From Salinibacter pepae (lineage in GTDB: Bacteria > Bacteroidota > Rhodothermia > Rhodothermales > Salinibacteraceae), in NCBI RefSeq assembly GCF_947077775.1, contig NZ_CAMTTE010000001.1, forward strand, positions 806,001-870,000: a stretch of 64,000 nt of DNA, given 5' to 3'. The position numbers and the translations under genes were made by a program. The first letter of the stretch is position 1; each line of letters opens with the position of its first letter. The notes under the pieces are model-generated. The model had not been told where the DNA came from and ran no database searches. It saw only the letters and a program-made list of their open reading frames with translations. Positions 45,074-53,942 of the stretch are shown one piece after another.

Positions 45074-45967
45074 CTAAAACTGAATCGAGAGCCCCACCCG
45101 ATCCGTGGAGAGGATGGGGGCGTACGTGATGTCCGACGGCGACGTGGGAGACGACACCGCCCGCCCGATCAGATATCCCAGCGCGCCGCCCACCGCCACG
45201 TCGGTTAGCCAGTGGTCCCCGCTCCGGATGCGTTCCATCCCCACCGAAGCCGCCAGCCCGTAGGCCGGCACCGAGACATACCACCGGTCGGCCTGGTGGG
45301 CCAGCACCGACGCGATCGCGAAGGCGCGGGCCGTGTGCCCCGAAGGCATGGACGTATGCGTGTGGGCGCCGTCGAACGTGCCGGGTGCCCCGGCGAACGG
45401 GCCGCCGCCCACGAACGGACGCGCCCGGCTCACGAGCCCCTTTGCGACCCCCGTCACGACCTTCGTGTAGGCGACCGCCTCGAGCACGCGGACCGAGGTT
45501 CGGGTCCAGGCCCGGCGCCCCGCCACGAGGCCGCCGGCCGCCAGGATTCCCGCCGTCCCGAGGGCCGCCCGGTCCGGGCCCAGTCGGTCGTACCACCGGC
45601 CGGGGGCGGCCAGCCCCCCAGTGGTGGCGCGGACAGCCCCCGACCGGTCCTGCAAGCGTCGATGAACAGGCCGGTCGAGGGTGGACATCGCACTGAGCAC
45701 CACGCCGGAGGCCCCAAGCGTGAGAAGCTGTTCGGAGCGCGATAGGGTGACGGGCGCCTCCACAATCGCCAGCGCGTTCTGGCCCATGCTTCGAAACGAC
45801 GGGACCCATCCTCTCGGATTGGATTTGTAAACAGGGTCTGGGCCGCTCAAATCCTCAGGGGCCTGTGCACACACGCACCGCGCCCCGAGCAGAACGACCA
45901 CGAAGCAGGCAAACACCGTGCGCAATCGCGCACAGAAACATTTTTCAACGGCGGAACGGAGAGGCAC
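45074..45967 (-). CDS. PAP2-family phosphatase
   Basis: The approximately 297-aa exported protein has the three PAP2 phosphatase motifs: KGLVSRARPF, MPSGHTARAFAIA and MERIRSGDHWLTDVAVGGAL. Homologues dephosphorylate lipid pyrophosphates such as undecaprenyl-PP, or phosphatidic acid. No ATG precedes the signal peptide (FACFVVVLLGARCVCAQ). GTG 45967 gives a sensible signal sequence; a TTG at 46030 would add 21 basic residues. A start with a clear ribosome-binding site was not found, so the 5' end is uncertain. Confidence 0.85.
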   Translation of the reverse strand: MPLRSAVEKCFCARLRTVFACFVVVLLGARCVCAQAPEDLSGPDPVYKSNPRGWVPSFRSMGQNALAIVEAPVTLSRSEQLLTLGASGVVLSAMSTLDRPVHRRLQDRSGAVRATTGGLAAPGRWYDRLGPDRAALGTAGILAAGGLVAGRRAWTRTSVRVLEAVAYTKVVTGVAKGLVSRARPFVGGGPFAGAPGTFDGAHTHTSMPSGHTARAFAIASVLAHQADRWYVSVPAYGLAASVGMERIRSGDHWLTDVAVGGALGYLIGRAVSSPTSPSDITYAPILSTDRVGLSIQF

Positions 45968-46400
45968 GGCGGTTGCGAATGGGCTTGAAATTACCAACGT
46001 TGGACGACGGTCGCGCCTGATGCGTATCAATTTGCCATGGGCGTGTGGGTCCTGTGTGTGCCCCCATTGGTAAGACGGACCGGAGGCCGTGGCCGGCTGC
46101 CCCGAAGGGGATTGGGGGTCGAACTGGCTGAGCAGAAATCGGAAATCTGGAGCGTGTTCCCGAATTGAATTTCAACCCGCTGCCCGCTGCCGCGGAATCA
46201 GCCGGTGGGTGCCGGACCGCCCCCCCAGCAGTCACGGTTTGGGCAATCCCACTCCACGGCCGCGTCACCACACGGCCTTCCATGTAACGCCTCTCAGCTC
46301 GTCCGGACGTATTTGGGCTGCGGACGCGCCCCGCGCCCGGACGCCTGGGTCGCTAAAGTCCCTGCAATGTCTGCCCCGCCACGCTATCGTCCCTGAGAGA
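45968..46400. other. divergent intergenic region
   Basis: About 430 bp between the PAP2 gene and the outer-membrane barrel gene, expected to carry promoters for both. No confident hexamers, inverted repeats or RNA were found. A GAGAGA ribosome-binding stretch ends it, just before ATG 46401. Confidence 0.45.
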
Positions 46401-47714
46401 ATGCCCCCCATGGCACCTTCGACCTGTACGGCACAGACGCTTTTCGGACTTCTTCTGGGCACCTTTCTCGTGGCATCTCCTCCTGCCAGGGCCCAGTCCG
46501 CCTCCCCACCGGCCGACTCCGCGGTGGCGGTCGATTCGAGCACCGCCCCCGCCCCGGAGCCGTACACAACCTCCCGCAGCGTGGCCTACCACGTCCTGGC
46601 GGCGCCCGCGTACGTCCTTCACGGAGCGACGCGGCCGTTGGGATGGGCCGCCCAGTACGTGGAGCGCAACTTTCCCGATCTCTTCGAGCCCCGCCGTCCG
46701 CCGCGGGGCGTACTTCCCCTCGTGGAACTAGGGGGGCCCACCGGGTTTCTCGGGGGCCTTGCCCTGTACGACAACCGCCTGTTTGGCAGCGGCCACGCGG
46801 CCCGGATTGAGGGCCTCTACGGCGGGCCGGACACCTTTGAAGGGGAGGTGTCGTACTCGGCCCCCACGCCCATCGGGGCCGGCTCACGCTTTGACCTGGT
46901 GGCCAATGTCTTCTCCGACCCGGAGAGCGAGTTCTACCTGGATGGGAACAGCAACGACCGGACGACAGACGAGGCCCTGTTCTCGCGGGATCAGGTCGAC
47001 GTGACCGCGGGCCTGCGGTCTAGGCTGCCCGGGTCTCCCCTGCGGGGCGCATTTGACCTGCTGTACGAGCACGTGGAGGCCAGCGGGGAGGATCAAAAGC
47101 TGAGCAGGGCCTCCCCCCCAGGCCTCGGCACGGTCGACCTGTTGACGTCCCGGCTCACGCTGGGCCTCGACGACACCGGCGAGCCGCCGCGCGTGTCTCG
47201 GGGCACCGAGGTTCTTCTTCAGCTCGACTACACCCACGACCTGACCGGCAAACGCTTCCGGTACGGTCGCTACGTGGCCGAGGTGCGGCAGTATCTGCCC
47301 GTGGGCTTCTTTCCCGACTCCCGGCGGCTTGCGCTGCGGGGCCGCCTCGAACAGGCTGAGCCCTTGTTCGACGGCTCGGCGGTCCCCTTCTACCAGCTTT
47401 CGAGTCTTGGCGGCCAAAACACCCTCCGTGGCTTCCAGTCTCGACGCTTCCAAGACGACGGGGCGCTGATGCTGAATGCCGAGTACCGGTACCCCATCTG
47501 GTCAACCCTCGATGCCCTCGTCTTTGTCGACACCGGGCAGGTGTTCGATGAGATCTCCGAGGTTAGCGGCGAGCGATTTCAATGGAGCTACGGGGGCGGC
47601 CTGCACCTGCTGAACCGGAACGGCCTCAGTGCTCGCTTCGAGGTCGCCGGCAGTACGGAGGGCCTCCGGACCATCCTGACCGTGGATCCCAGCTTCCGAC
47701 GCGTTGCCCGCTAG
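46401..47714 (+). CDS. BamA/TamA-like outer-membrane beta-barrel (surface antigen)
   Basis: The 437-aa protein has a signal peptide (TLFGLLLGTFLVASPPARAQ), a Pro/Ala-rich spacer and a barrel related to the Omp85 C-terminal surface-antigen domain. Evidence is the late SSLGGQNTLRGFQSRRFQ and ALMLNAEYRYPIWSTLDALV motifs, like the (V/I)RGF loop of Omp85 proteins, and alternating beta strands throughout. No POTRA domains are present. It may export or insert a partner protein. ATG 46401 has a GAGAGA sequence directly upstream. The lipoprotein-kinase-like gene follows after 53 bp, suggesting one transcript. Confidence 0.85.
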   Translation: MPPMAPSTCTAQTLFGLLLGTFLVASPPARAQSASPPADSAVAVDSSTAPAPEPYTTSRSVAYHVLAAPAYVLHGATRPLGWAAQYVERNFPDLFEPRRPPRGVLPLVELGGPTGFLGGLALYDNRLFGSGHAARIEGLYGGPDTFEGEVSYSAPTPIGAGSRFDLVANVFSDPESEFYLDGNSNDRTTDEALFSRDQVDVTAGLRSRLPGSPLRGAFDLLYEHVEASGEDQKLSRASPPGLGTVDLLTSRLTLGLDDTGEPPRVSRGTEVLLQLDYTHDLTGKRFRYGRYVAEVRQYLPVGFFPDSRRLALRGRLEQAEPLFDGSAVPFYQLSSLGGQNTLRGFQSRRFQDDGALMLNAEYRYPIWSTLDALVFVDTGQVFDEISEVSGERFQWSYGGGLHLLNRNGLSARFEVAGSTEGLRTILTVDPSFRRVAR

Positions 47715-47767
47715 CGTCGGCACGTGTCTACACCCTCGCTCCCTTCCTTCGATCTCTCCTCGATCGC

Positions 47768-49552
47768 ATGATGCGTGTTCGCGTTCTTCCGAGCCCCCCT
47801 CCGGGCCTGCTCCTTGCGGGCCTCCTCGTGGGGCTTGCCGTGGGGGGGTGCGGCAGTACATCCCCCTACACCCTCGGCCCCATCCAGACGACGGATCCGG
47901 ACGACCGCCCGACGGACCGCCCGGAGCAAACCAGGGAGAGCATGTACTGGGACCGGGTCGACATGAGCGTCTTCCACCAGCTGGAAAAGCCCCTGAACCT
48001 GAACTGGACGGGCCGGACGGTGGGCCGCGCTCTGGGGCTGGCCGCCCCGGACCCGGCCGACAACGTGAACGTGCTGGACGAGCCGCCGACCTCCAGCTGG
48101 TACAAGCGGCGCCACTTCTACGACGAAATGTCGCCTCGTGAGCTCGCCGTCGGGCCCAACGAGCGCGACACGACGGGCGTGGCGGCGGGGCCCGCCCAGA
48201 CCGCGCCCTGGACCGTGACGAGCGGGAAGTTTCAGGGAGCGGCCCGCGGCTTTGAAATCAAAGACGCCCGCGGCGACCGGTACCTGATCAAGCTCGACGG
48301 CCCGAAGTGGCCCGAACTTACGACCTCGGCGGAGGTGATCTCGACGAAAATCTTGTACGGGGCCGGGTACCACGTGCCCCAGAACACGATCACCCGCTTC
48401 TCCCCCGACCAGCTCCGCATTGCCGACGACGCCATGGTGAACGGCACGAGCGGCCGCCGCCCCATGACCCGCGAGGACCTCCAGGCCCTCCTGAAGCCCT
48501 ACGACCGGGGCCCGGACGGGACCCTTCGGGGGCTCGCCAGCAAGTATGTGGAGGGCGAGCCGCTGGGGCCGATTTTCTTCCGCGGCACCCGCGACGGCGA
48601 CCCCAACGATCGGGTGCGGCACGAGCAGCGACGCGAACTGCGGGGCCTGCGCGTCCTCTCGGCGTGGCTCAACGACGCGGATCGGCGCCACGCAAACACG
48701 CTGGCCGTCTACACCGACGAGCAGTACGTAAAACACTACCTATTGGACATGGGCTCAACCCTCGGCGCCAACGCGAGCGGCGTCCACACGCCCATCTACG
48801 GCCAGGCCTACCTGATCGACCAGCGCAAAATTACGAGCGCCCTCTTCTCCCTCGGGGCCTACCGCTTTCCCTGGTGGGGCTACGACCCGACCCCGTCGTA
48901 CGAGTCGGTGGGCTATTTTCGGGCGGACGTCTTCCGGCCGGGCGACTGGGTGCCCACCTACCCCAATCCGGCCTTCGAGAAGATGACCGACCGGGACGGC
49001 TACTGGGGGGCCAAGCTCGTCATGAGCTTCACCGACGAGGACCTGGAGGCCATCGTCGCAACCGCTCGAATGAGCAATCCCGACGCGGAGGCCCGCCTCA
49101 TCGACGTCCTTCGGAAGCGCCGCGACAAGATTGGGCGGCACTGGTTTGACAAGGTCAATCCCCTGGACCGGTTCGCTGTGACCCACTCCATCCCCCTGGC
49201 CGAAACGGAGGGGGAGGCATCCAGCGGGCCGGCCCGCCTCACGTTCGACGACCTGGCGGTTCAGGGGGGCCTGGCCCCCGCCACGGCCCGCACCTACACC
49301 TACCGCATGCACCTCGGCGACACGGCGATCGGCAACGCCCGATCGACGGCCTCCACTCACCTTCCCCTGGCCGTCAACGGCGTCCCCCTTCGCCGCGCCC
49401 TCGACCGTCGCGGCCGCTCGACCCCCGAGGCTCGGGTCGTCCGCATCGACCTCCGGACGCGCCACGACGGCTCCCTGAGCGACGCCACACGGGTGTACCT
49501 GCACATTCCGTCCTCCGAGCCCCCACGCGTCGTGGGACTGGATCGCGAGTAG
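47768..49552 (+). CDS. lipoprotein with divergent protein-kinase-like signature
   Basis: This 594-aa lipoprotein has a signal ending VGGC, so it should lie on the periplasmic or outer-membrane face. I know no named family for it. The central region has the order of kinase motifs. There is a lysine in DRYLIKLDGPKWPE (K175) and a helix glutamate in TSAEVISTKILYGAGYHVP (E189). WLNDADRRHANTL has D305 and N310 spaced as in the kinase catalytic loop, and YLLDMGSTLG has D327-x-G like the metal-binding DFG. This resembles HipA/PI3K-like folds. The C-terminal 90 residues are beta-rich. It follows the barrel gene by 53 bp and precedes two nucleotide-type transporters. Catalysis is inferred; it could instead bind a nucleotide or be a pseudokinase. 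Confidence 0.75.
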   Translation: MMRVRVLPSPPPGLLLAGLLVGLAVGGCGSTSPYTLGPIQTTDPDDRPTDRPEQTRESMYWDRVDMSVFHQLEKPLNLNWTGRTVGRALGLAAPDPADNVNVLDEPPTSSWYKRRHFYDEMSPRELAVGPNERDTTGVAAGPAQTAPWTVTSGKFQGAARGFEIKDARGDRYLIKLDGPKWPELTTSAEVISTKILYGAGYHVPQNTITRFSPDQLRIADDAMVNGTSGRRPMTREDLQALLKPYDRGPDGTLRGLASKYVEGEPLGPIFFRGTRDGDPNDRVRHEQRRELRGLRVLSAWLNDADRRHANTLAVYTDEQYVKHYLLDMGSTLGANASGVHTPIYGQAYLIDQRKITSALFSLGAYRFPWWGYDPTPSYESVGYFRADVFRPGDWVPTYPNPAFEKMTDRDGYWGAKLVMSFTDEDLEAIVATARMSNPDAEARLIDVLRKRRDKIGRHWFDKVNPLDRFAVTHSIPLAETEGEASSGPARLTFDDLAVQGGLAPATARTYTYRMHLGDTAIGNARSTASTHLPLAVNGVPLRRALDRRGRSTPEARVVRIDLRTRHDGSLSDATRVYLHIPSSEPPRVVGLDRE

Positions 49553-49663
49553 GCATGGCAGCGCCCCTGGACGCCCACGCCCCTGCGCCCACAAACCTCC
49601 CGCGCGGACGGCGCGTTGGAGAAAGGCGTGCGGCACTCCTCCACATAGCCTTTGTTCTGCTCC

Positions 49664-52399
49664 ATGGGACGCCTTCTGGGCTCGCTGTTTGGACTCCGCC
49701 GCGACGAGCGCGCGATGGCCTTCTGGATGGCCTCCTATCACGTGCTCTTGCTGGTGTCGCTGTACCTGCTGAAGCCGGTGCGCGACAGCCTCTTTCTCTC
49801 TTCCCGCGGCGCCGCCGAACTGCCGTTCGTTTTCATTCTCACGACGGTCGTCGTCGTGCCCGTGGCTCTCCTCCACACCCGGGCGGGCGACCGATTTCGT
49901 CTCGGTGGGCTGATTGACGGCGGCTCCCTGCTGCTCGTCCTGAGCCTGATCGGGCTTCGCGGTCTCCTTGACGTGAGCGGCGCGTGGTCCTCGTATGTGC
50001 TCTACGCGTGGGTCAGCATCTACGGGCTGCTGGTGACGTCGCAATTCTGGCTGATGGCGAACGCCCTGTTTACCTCGTCGCAGTCGAAGCGCGTGTTTAC
50101 CGTTCTGAGCGCGGGCGCCATCTTCGGGGCCATTGTGGGCGGGCAGGTCACGAGCCTGCTGGTGGACACCGTGGGCATGCACAGTGCGAACCTTCTGTGG
50201 GTCGCCAGTGGCGTGCTGCTTGCCGCGACCGTGCTGGCGCGCTGGATCCGGCACCGCTACGCCGCCCCGAGCGACAAACCGCAGGACGCCCCGGACGCGC
50301 CCCCCGAGAAAAGCGAGGCGTCGCCCCTGTCGATCATTCGCGACTCGCGTCACATCCAACTGATCGTCGGCCTCCTGACGCTCATGGTGGTCGTCACGAC
50401 CCTGGTGGACTATCAGTTCAAAACGGTGGCGGCCCGTGCCTACCCGACGGAGGCGGGGCTGACGTCCTTCATGGGGCAGTTCTACGGGGGCGTGAGCGTC
50501 GTCGCGCTCCTCGTTCAGTTCGTGCTCGCCCCGCGATTGATGCGCGTGGTGGGCATCGGCGGGGCCCTGTCGGTGCTGCCCGGCGTTCTGGCGCTCGGCA
50601 GCCTGGGGATGCTCGTCGTGCCGGGTCTTTTGGCGGGCATCTTCCTGCGCGGGGCCGGGCAGAGCCTGAAGCACTCCATCGACAAGACCGGGCGGGAGCT
50701 CCTCTTCGTGCCGGTCCCGCTGCCGAAGAAGAAGCGCGTGAAGGTGTTTATCGACGTGTTCGTGGACCAGGGGGCGCAGGGAATCGGGGGCGTCCTGCTG
50801 CTGGGGCTGGTCACGAGCCTAGGCCTCAGTGTGCAGATGCTGGGCCTCGTCACCCTGGGCCTCATTGCGGGGTGGGGCGTGCTCGCGTACCGGGCCCGCC
50901 AGTCGTACGTCGATCAGTTCCGGACCCGGCTGCGGGACCAAGAGGCGCTCTACGAATCGCCTGCGGAGACCGATGCCTCCACCACCGACACCGACGAGGT
51001 GATCGACTCGCTCTGCAGCCGCGCCGAGACGGAGGCGCTTCAGGCCCTGGAGACGCTGGCGAACGGAACCGGCCCCGTGCCCGTCGATGCGCTGCTCTGC
51101 CTGCTCGACCATCCCGCGCCCGCCGTGCGGGCCCAGACGCTTCGCGTGCTCCGCACGCGCCAGGTGGAGGGGGTCGGCGAGGAGGCCGCAGAAGCGCTTC
51201 GGGACCCGGACCCGGACGTGCAGGTGGCGGCGGCACGCTACCTCTACTGTCAGACTACGGACCGCCACAGGGAACGGCTCCGTCAGGGCCTGAACCACGA
51301 GGACCCCCGAATCCAGGCGGCCACGCTCGGCCTCATCGCCACGGATGGCGACCCCGACGAGTACGAACTCGTCTCCGAGTCGCTCCTGCAGCGGCTCATG
51401 GAGTTAAACGGCGAGACCGGCGCGCAGACCCGCACCCACGTGGCCCGCGTCCTCGGGGTGCTCGACCGCCCCTACCGAAACGACCTCCTCCATCACCTTC
51501 TGCGGGACGACAGCCCCGAGGTGGTGCGGACTGCGATCGAGGCCGCCGGCAACACGAACGACCGCTCGTTTCTCTTCCCGCTGGTCCAGCGGCTCGGCGA
51601 GGACGCCTACGCCTCGGCCGCCCGGCAGGCCCTCTCACGCTTCGACCCGCCGGTGCTGGGCACCCTCTACGACTGCCTCGTGGACCCCCAGACCGGTACG
51701 GACATCCGATCCCGCATCCCTGCCATCTTCGTCGATCAGTCGGGGCCCTTCGCGGTTGCGATTCTCGTACGGGGCCTCCGGAAGGTGGCGGTGCCGGTGC
51801 GACACGCCATCGCCCGGGCCTTGAGCAAGCTGCACAAGACCGTCGACGCCTCCCCCTCGGATCCCGACGAACTGGACACGGTGATTAAACGGGAGGCGGA
51901 GCACTACGCCGCCCTCGGACAGATTCAACGCCTCCTGCGGCGCCCCGCTACGCATTCGGCCTCCATCGATCCGGCCGCGCTGCGGCCCCTCCAGAAGGAG
52001 GGGCTCGAGCGCATTTTCCGCCTGCTGGGCCTCCGCTACAACCAGCGCGACATCTACGACGCCTACCTCGGCATCACCAGCCCCGACCCGACGCTCCGGG
52101 ACAGCGCCATCGAGTTCGTCGATAACCTCGTCGACTACGACACGCGTCGCTACCTGCTTCCACTCCTGGACGACCCGGAGGGGCAACACGTTCTGGAGGT
52201 GGGGGCCAAGTTCTTCGACCGGGCCCTTCGGGACTGGGCCGCCGCCCGCAAGTACCTGCGCGCGGCGGACGACCCACGGCTCACGGCGCTCCTCGAAGAC
52301 GGCACCGACGCCGACATCGAAACGATGCTGGACCCCGAGGCGGCCCGGTCCGAGTCGGGCACCGCCCCTGCTTCCGCCTCCCCGGACGTAACGGCCTAG
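49664..52399 (+). CDS. NTT/TLC-type (ATP/ADP exchange-like) transporter fused to HEAT repeats
   Basis: The 911-aa protein has an N-terminal 12-helix membrane domain (about 1-425) like nucleotide exchange transporters. LLKPVRDSLFLSSRGAAELP, LPKKKRVKVFIDVFVDQGAQ and GQSLKHSIDKTGRELLFVP are motifs shared with bacterial Npt/TLC proteins. A long cytoplasmic region of HEAT-type helical repeats follows (about 460-870; PAPAVRAQTLRVLRTRQ, DPDPDVQVAAARYLY, DDSPEVVRTAIEAAGNTNDR). ATG 49664 starts just before the first helix, 111 bp after the kinase-like gene. HEAT repeats suggest docking of partner proteins. Transport of nucleotides is inferred from family; direction is unknown. Confidence 0.85.
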   Translation: MGRLLGSLFGLRRDERAMAFWMASYHVLLLVSLYLLKPVRDSLFLSSRGAAELPFVFILTTVVVVPVALLHTRAGDRFRLGGLIDGGSLLLVLSLIGLRGLLDVSGAWSSYVLYAWVSIYGLLVTSQFWLMANALFTSSQSKRVFTVLSAGAIFGAIVGGQVTSLLVDTVGMHSANLLWVASGVLLAATVLARWIRHRYAAPSDKPQDAPDAPPEKSEASPLSIIRDSRHIQLIVGLLTLMVVVTTLVDYQFKTVAARAYPTEAGLTSFMGQFYGGVSVVALLVQFVLAPRLMRVVGIGGALSVLPGVLALGSLGMLVVPGLLAGIFLRGAGQSLKHSIDKTGRELLFVPVPLPKKKRVKVFIDVFVDQGAQGIGGVLLLGLVTSLGLSVQMLGLVTLGLIAGWGVLAYRARQSYVDQFRTRLRDQEALYESPAETDASTTDTDEVIDSLCSRAETEALQALETLANGTGPVPVDALLCLLDHPAPAVRAQTLRVLRTRQVEGVGEEAAEALRDPDPDVQVAAARYLYCQTTDRHRERLRQGLNHEDPRIQAATLGLIATDGDPDEYELVSESLLQRLMELNGETGAQTRTHVARVLGVLDRPYRNDLLHHLLRDDSPEVVRTAIEAAGNTNDRSFLFPLVQRLGEDAYASAARQALSRFDPPVLGTLYDCLVDPQTGTDIRSRIPAIFVDQSGPFAVAILVRGLRKVAVPVRHAIARALSKLHKTVDASPSDPDELDTVIKREAEHYAALGQIQRLLRRPATHSASIDPAALRPLQKEGLERIFRLLGLRYNQRDIYDAYLGITSPDPTLRDSAIEFVDNLVDYDTRRYLLPLLDDPEGQHVLEVGAKFFDRALRDWAAARKYLRAADDPRLTALLEDGTDADIETMLDPEAARSESGTAPASASPDVTA

Positions 52400-52528
52400 C
52401 CGGGAACGAGACGAAGGCTGCGTCGGGGCACCAGCCGGGGGCCAGCCGGCCCTGCCGACCGCCACGGCCAACTGGGCCCGGCCGGGACGTGAGCCGCTCT
52501 CGATCCCCATCGACGCGACGGACCCGCT

Positions 52529-53881
52529 ATGATTGAGCGCCTCCGCAAAGAGTTCTTCGACATCCGGCCCGGAGAGTGGCCCCTGGCGCTGGGGCTGTCG
52601 ACCTACTTCTTCCTCGTCATCGCCATCTTCTGGGTGCTCAAGCCCATCAAGCGGGGCCTCGTCATCAGCTACTTCGGCGACAACCCGATCCACCTCGCCG
52701 GCTGGGTCCTGTCGGGCGCGCAGGCCGAGCAGGTGGGCAAGGTGCTCAACATGCTCGTGGCGTTCGCCGTGGTGGGCCTCTTTACGTGGCTGGTCCGGCG
52801 CTACGCCCGCCACTACCTGATCGTGATCTTCTGCGGGGTGTTCGGGGCGCTCTTTCTCTTCTTCGGGAGCGTCATCAACCAGATCGAAGGGCTGGGGCAG
52901 GCCGGCGTCTGGTCGTTCTACGTGACGGGCGACATCTGGACGACCGTCATGGTGGCCACCTTCTGGGCCTTCGCCAACGACCTGAATACGGGCGACCAGG
53001 CGGAGCGGCTGTACGGGATCGTAGGGCTGGGCGGGGTGGTCGGCGGTTTCGTCGGGGCCTTCGTGGTAAGCGGGCTCGTGGAGCAGATGGGACGCTCCAC
53101 GCTCGTGCTGGCCTGCCTCGTCCCCACCGCCCTGATCGCGGTGCTGGCCGTCTGGATTCACCGGCGCGAGTGCCGGGCCAACCCGGAGGTTCCCTGCGCC
53201 CCAAAGGCGGACGCCGTGCTCGACCCGGAGGAGGAAAACGCATTTCTGGAGGGCGGCAAGCTCGTCCTGAACTCGACGTACCTGCTCGGCATTGCCGCCG
53301 TGCTGGGGATCTACGAGATGGTGTCCAACATCGTCGACTTTCAGCTGGCCCTGGTCGTCGAGGAGCAGATCGCCGACACGTCGGACCGGTCCGCGTTCTT
53401 CGGGCGCGTGGGCTGGGTCACCAGCCTCGTGTCAATCGGCGTGCAGCTGCTTCTGACCTCCTTCGTAATGAAGCGCTACAGCGTGAAGGTGGCGCTTCTG
53501 TTCCTCCCACTGGCCATCCTCGGCGGCACCGTCGGCTTCGTCCTCCTGCCCACCCTCACGTTCGTCGGGTTCATGTCCGTGAGCGACAACGCGCTCAACT
53601 ACTCGATCAACCAGTCGGCGAAGGAGGCGCTCTACACCCCCACCACGCAGGACGAGAAGTACAAGGCGAAGTCGTTCATCGACATGTTCGTGCAGCGGGC
53701 CGCGAAGGTCGCGTCGGTGGTGCTCAACCTGGGCCTCACGGCACTCGTGGTCGCGGACGCGCGGTGGCTGTCGCTGGCCGTCGGGATCCTGCTCGTGGCC
53801 TGGATTGCCGTGATCCGCTTCCTGGGGCGGCAGTACGAGACGCGCAAGGAGGCGGACGAGCCCGCGTTTGCCGGCGCCTAA
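52529..53881 (+). CDS. NTT/TLC-type nucleotide exchange-like transporter
   Basis: The 450-aa membrane protein has about 12 helices and NTT-type motifs: FFLVIAIFWVLKPIKRGLVI at TM1, LERLYG-type GDQAERLYGIVGLGGVVGG, DNALNYSINQSAKEALYTPT and EKYKAKSFIDMFVQRAAKVA. It lacks the HEAT extension of the preceding paralogue. It lies 129 bp downstream in the same direction, so the two may form a hetero- or homo-oligomeric pair. Family members in intracellular bacteria swap ATP for ADP; in free-living Bacteroidota the substrate is not established. Confidence 0.88.
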   Translation: MIERLRKEFFDIRPGEWPLALGLSTYFFLVIAIFWVLKPIKRGLVISYFGDNPIHLAGWVLSGAQAEQVGKVLNMLVAFAVVGLFTWLVRRYARHYLIVIFCGVFGALFLFFGSVINQIEGLGQAGVWSFYVTGDIWTTVMVATFWAFANDLNTGDQAERLYGIVGLGGVVGGFVGAFVVSGLVEQMGRSTLVLACLVPTALIAVLAVWIHRRECRANPEVPCAPKADAVLDPEEENAFLEGGKLVLNSTYLLGIAAVLGIYEMVSNIVDFQLALVVEEQIADTSDRSAFFGRVGWVTSLVSIGVQLLLTSFVMKRYSVKVALLFLPLAILGGTVGFVLLPTLTFVGFMSVSDNALNYSINQSAKEALYTPTTQDEKYKAKSFIDMFVQRAAKVASVVLNLGLTALVVADARWLSLAVGILLVAWIAVIRFLGRQYETRKEADEPAFAGA

Positions 53882-53911
53882 GCCTGCTGGCCGCCCTGCA
53901 CGAAGGCCCTT

Positions 53912-53941
53912 CTCCGGGCTTCCATCCTCCGGGCTTCCATC
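53912..53941. repeat. 15-bp exact tandem duplication
   Basis: Two identical copies of CTCCGGGCTTCCATC (53912-53926, 53927-53941) lie between the convergent transporter and PhoD genes, ending one base before the PhoD stop codon. Confidence 0.97.
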
Positions 53942-53942
53942 A

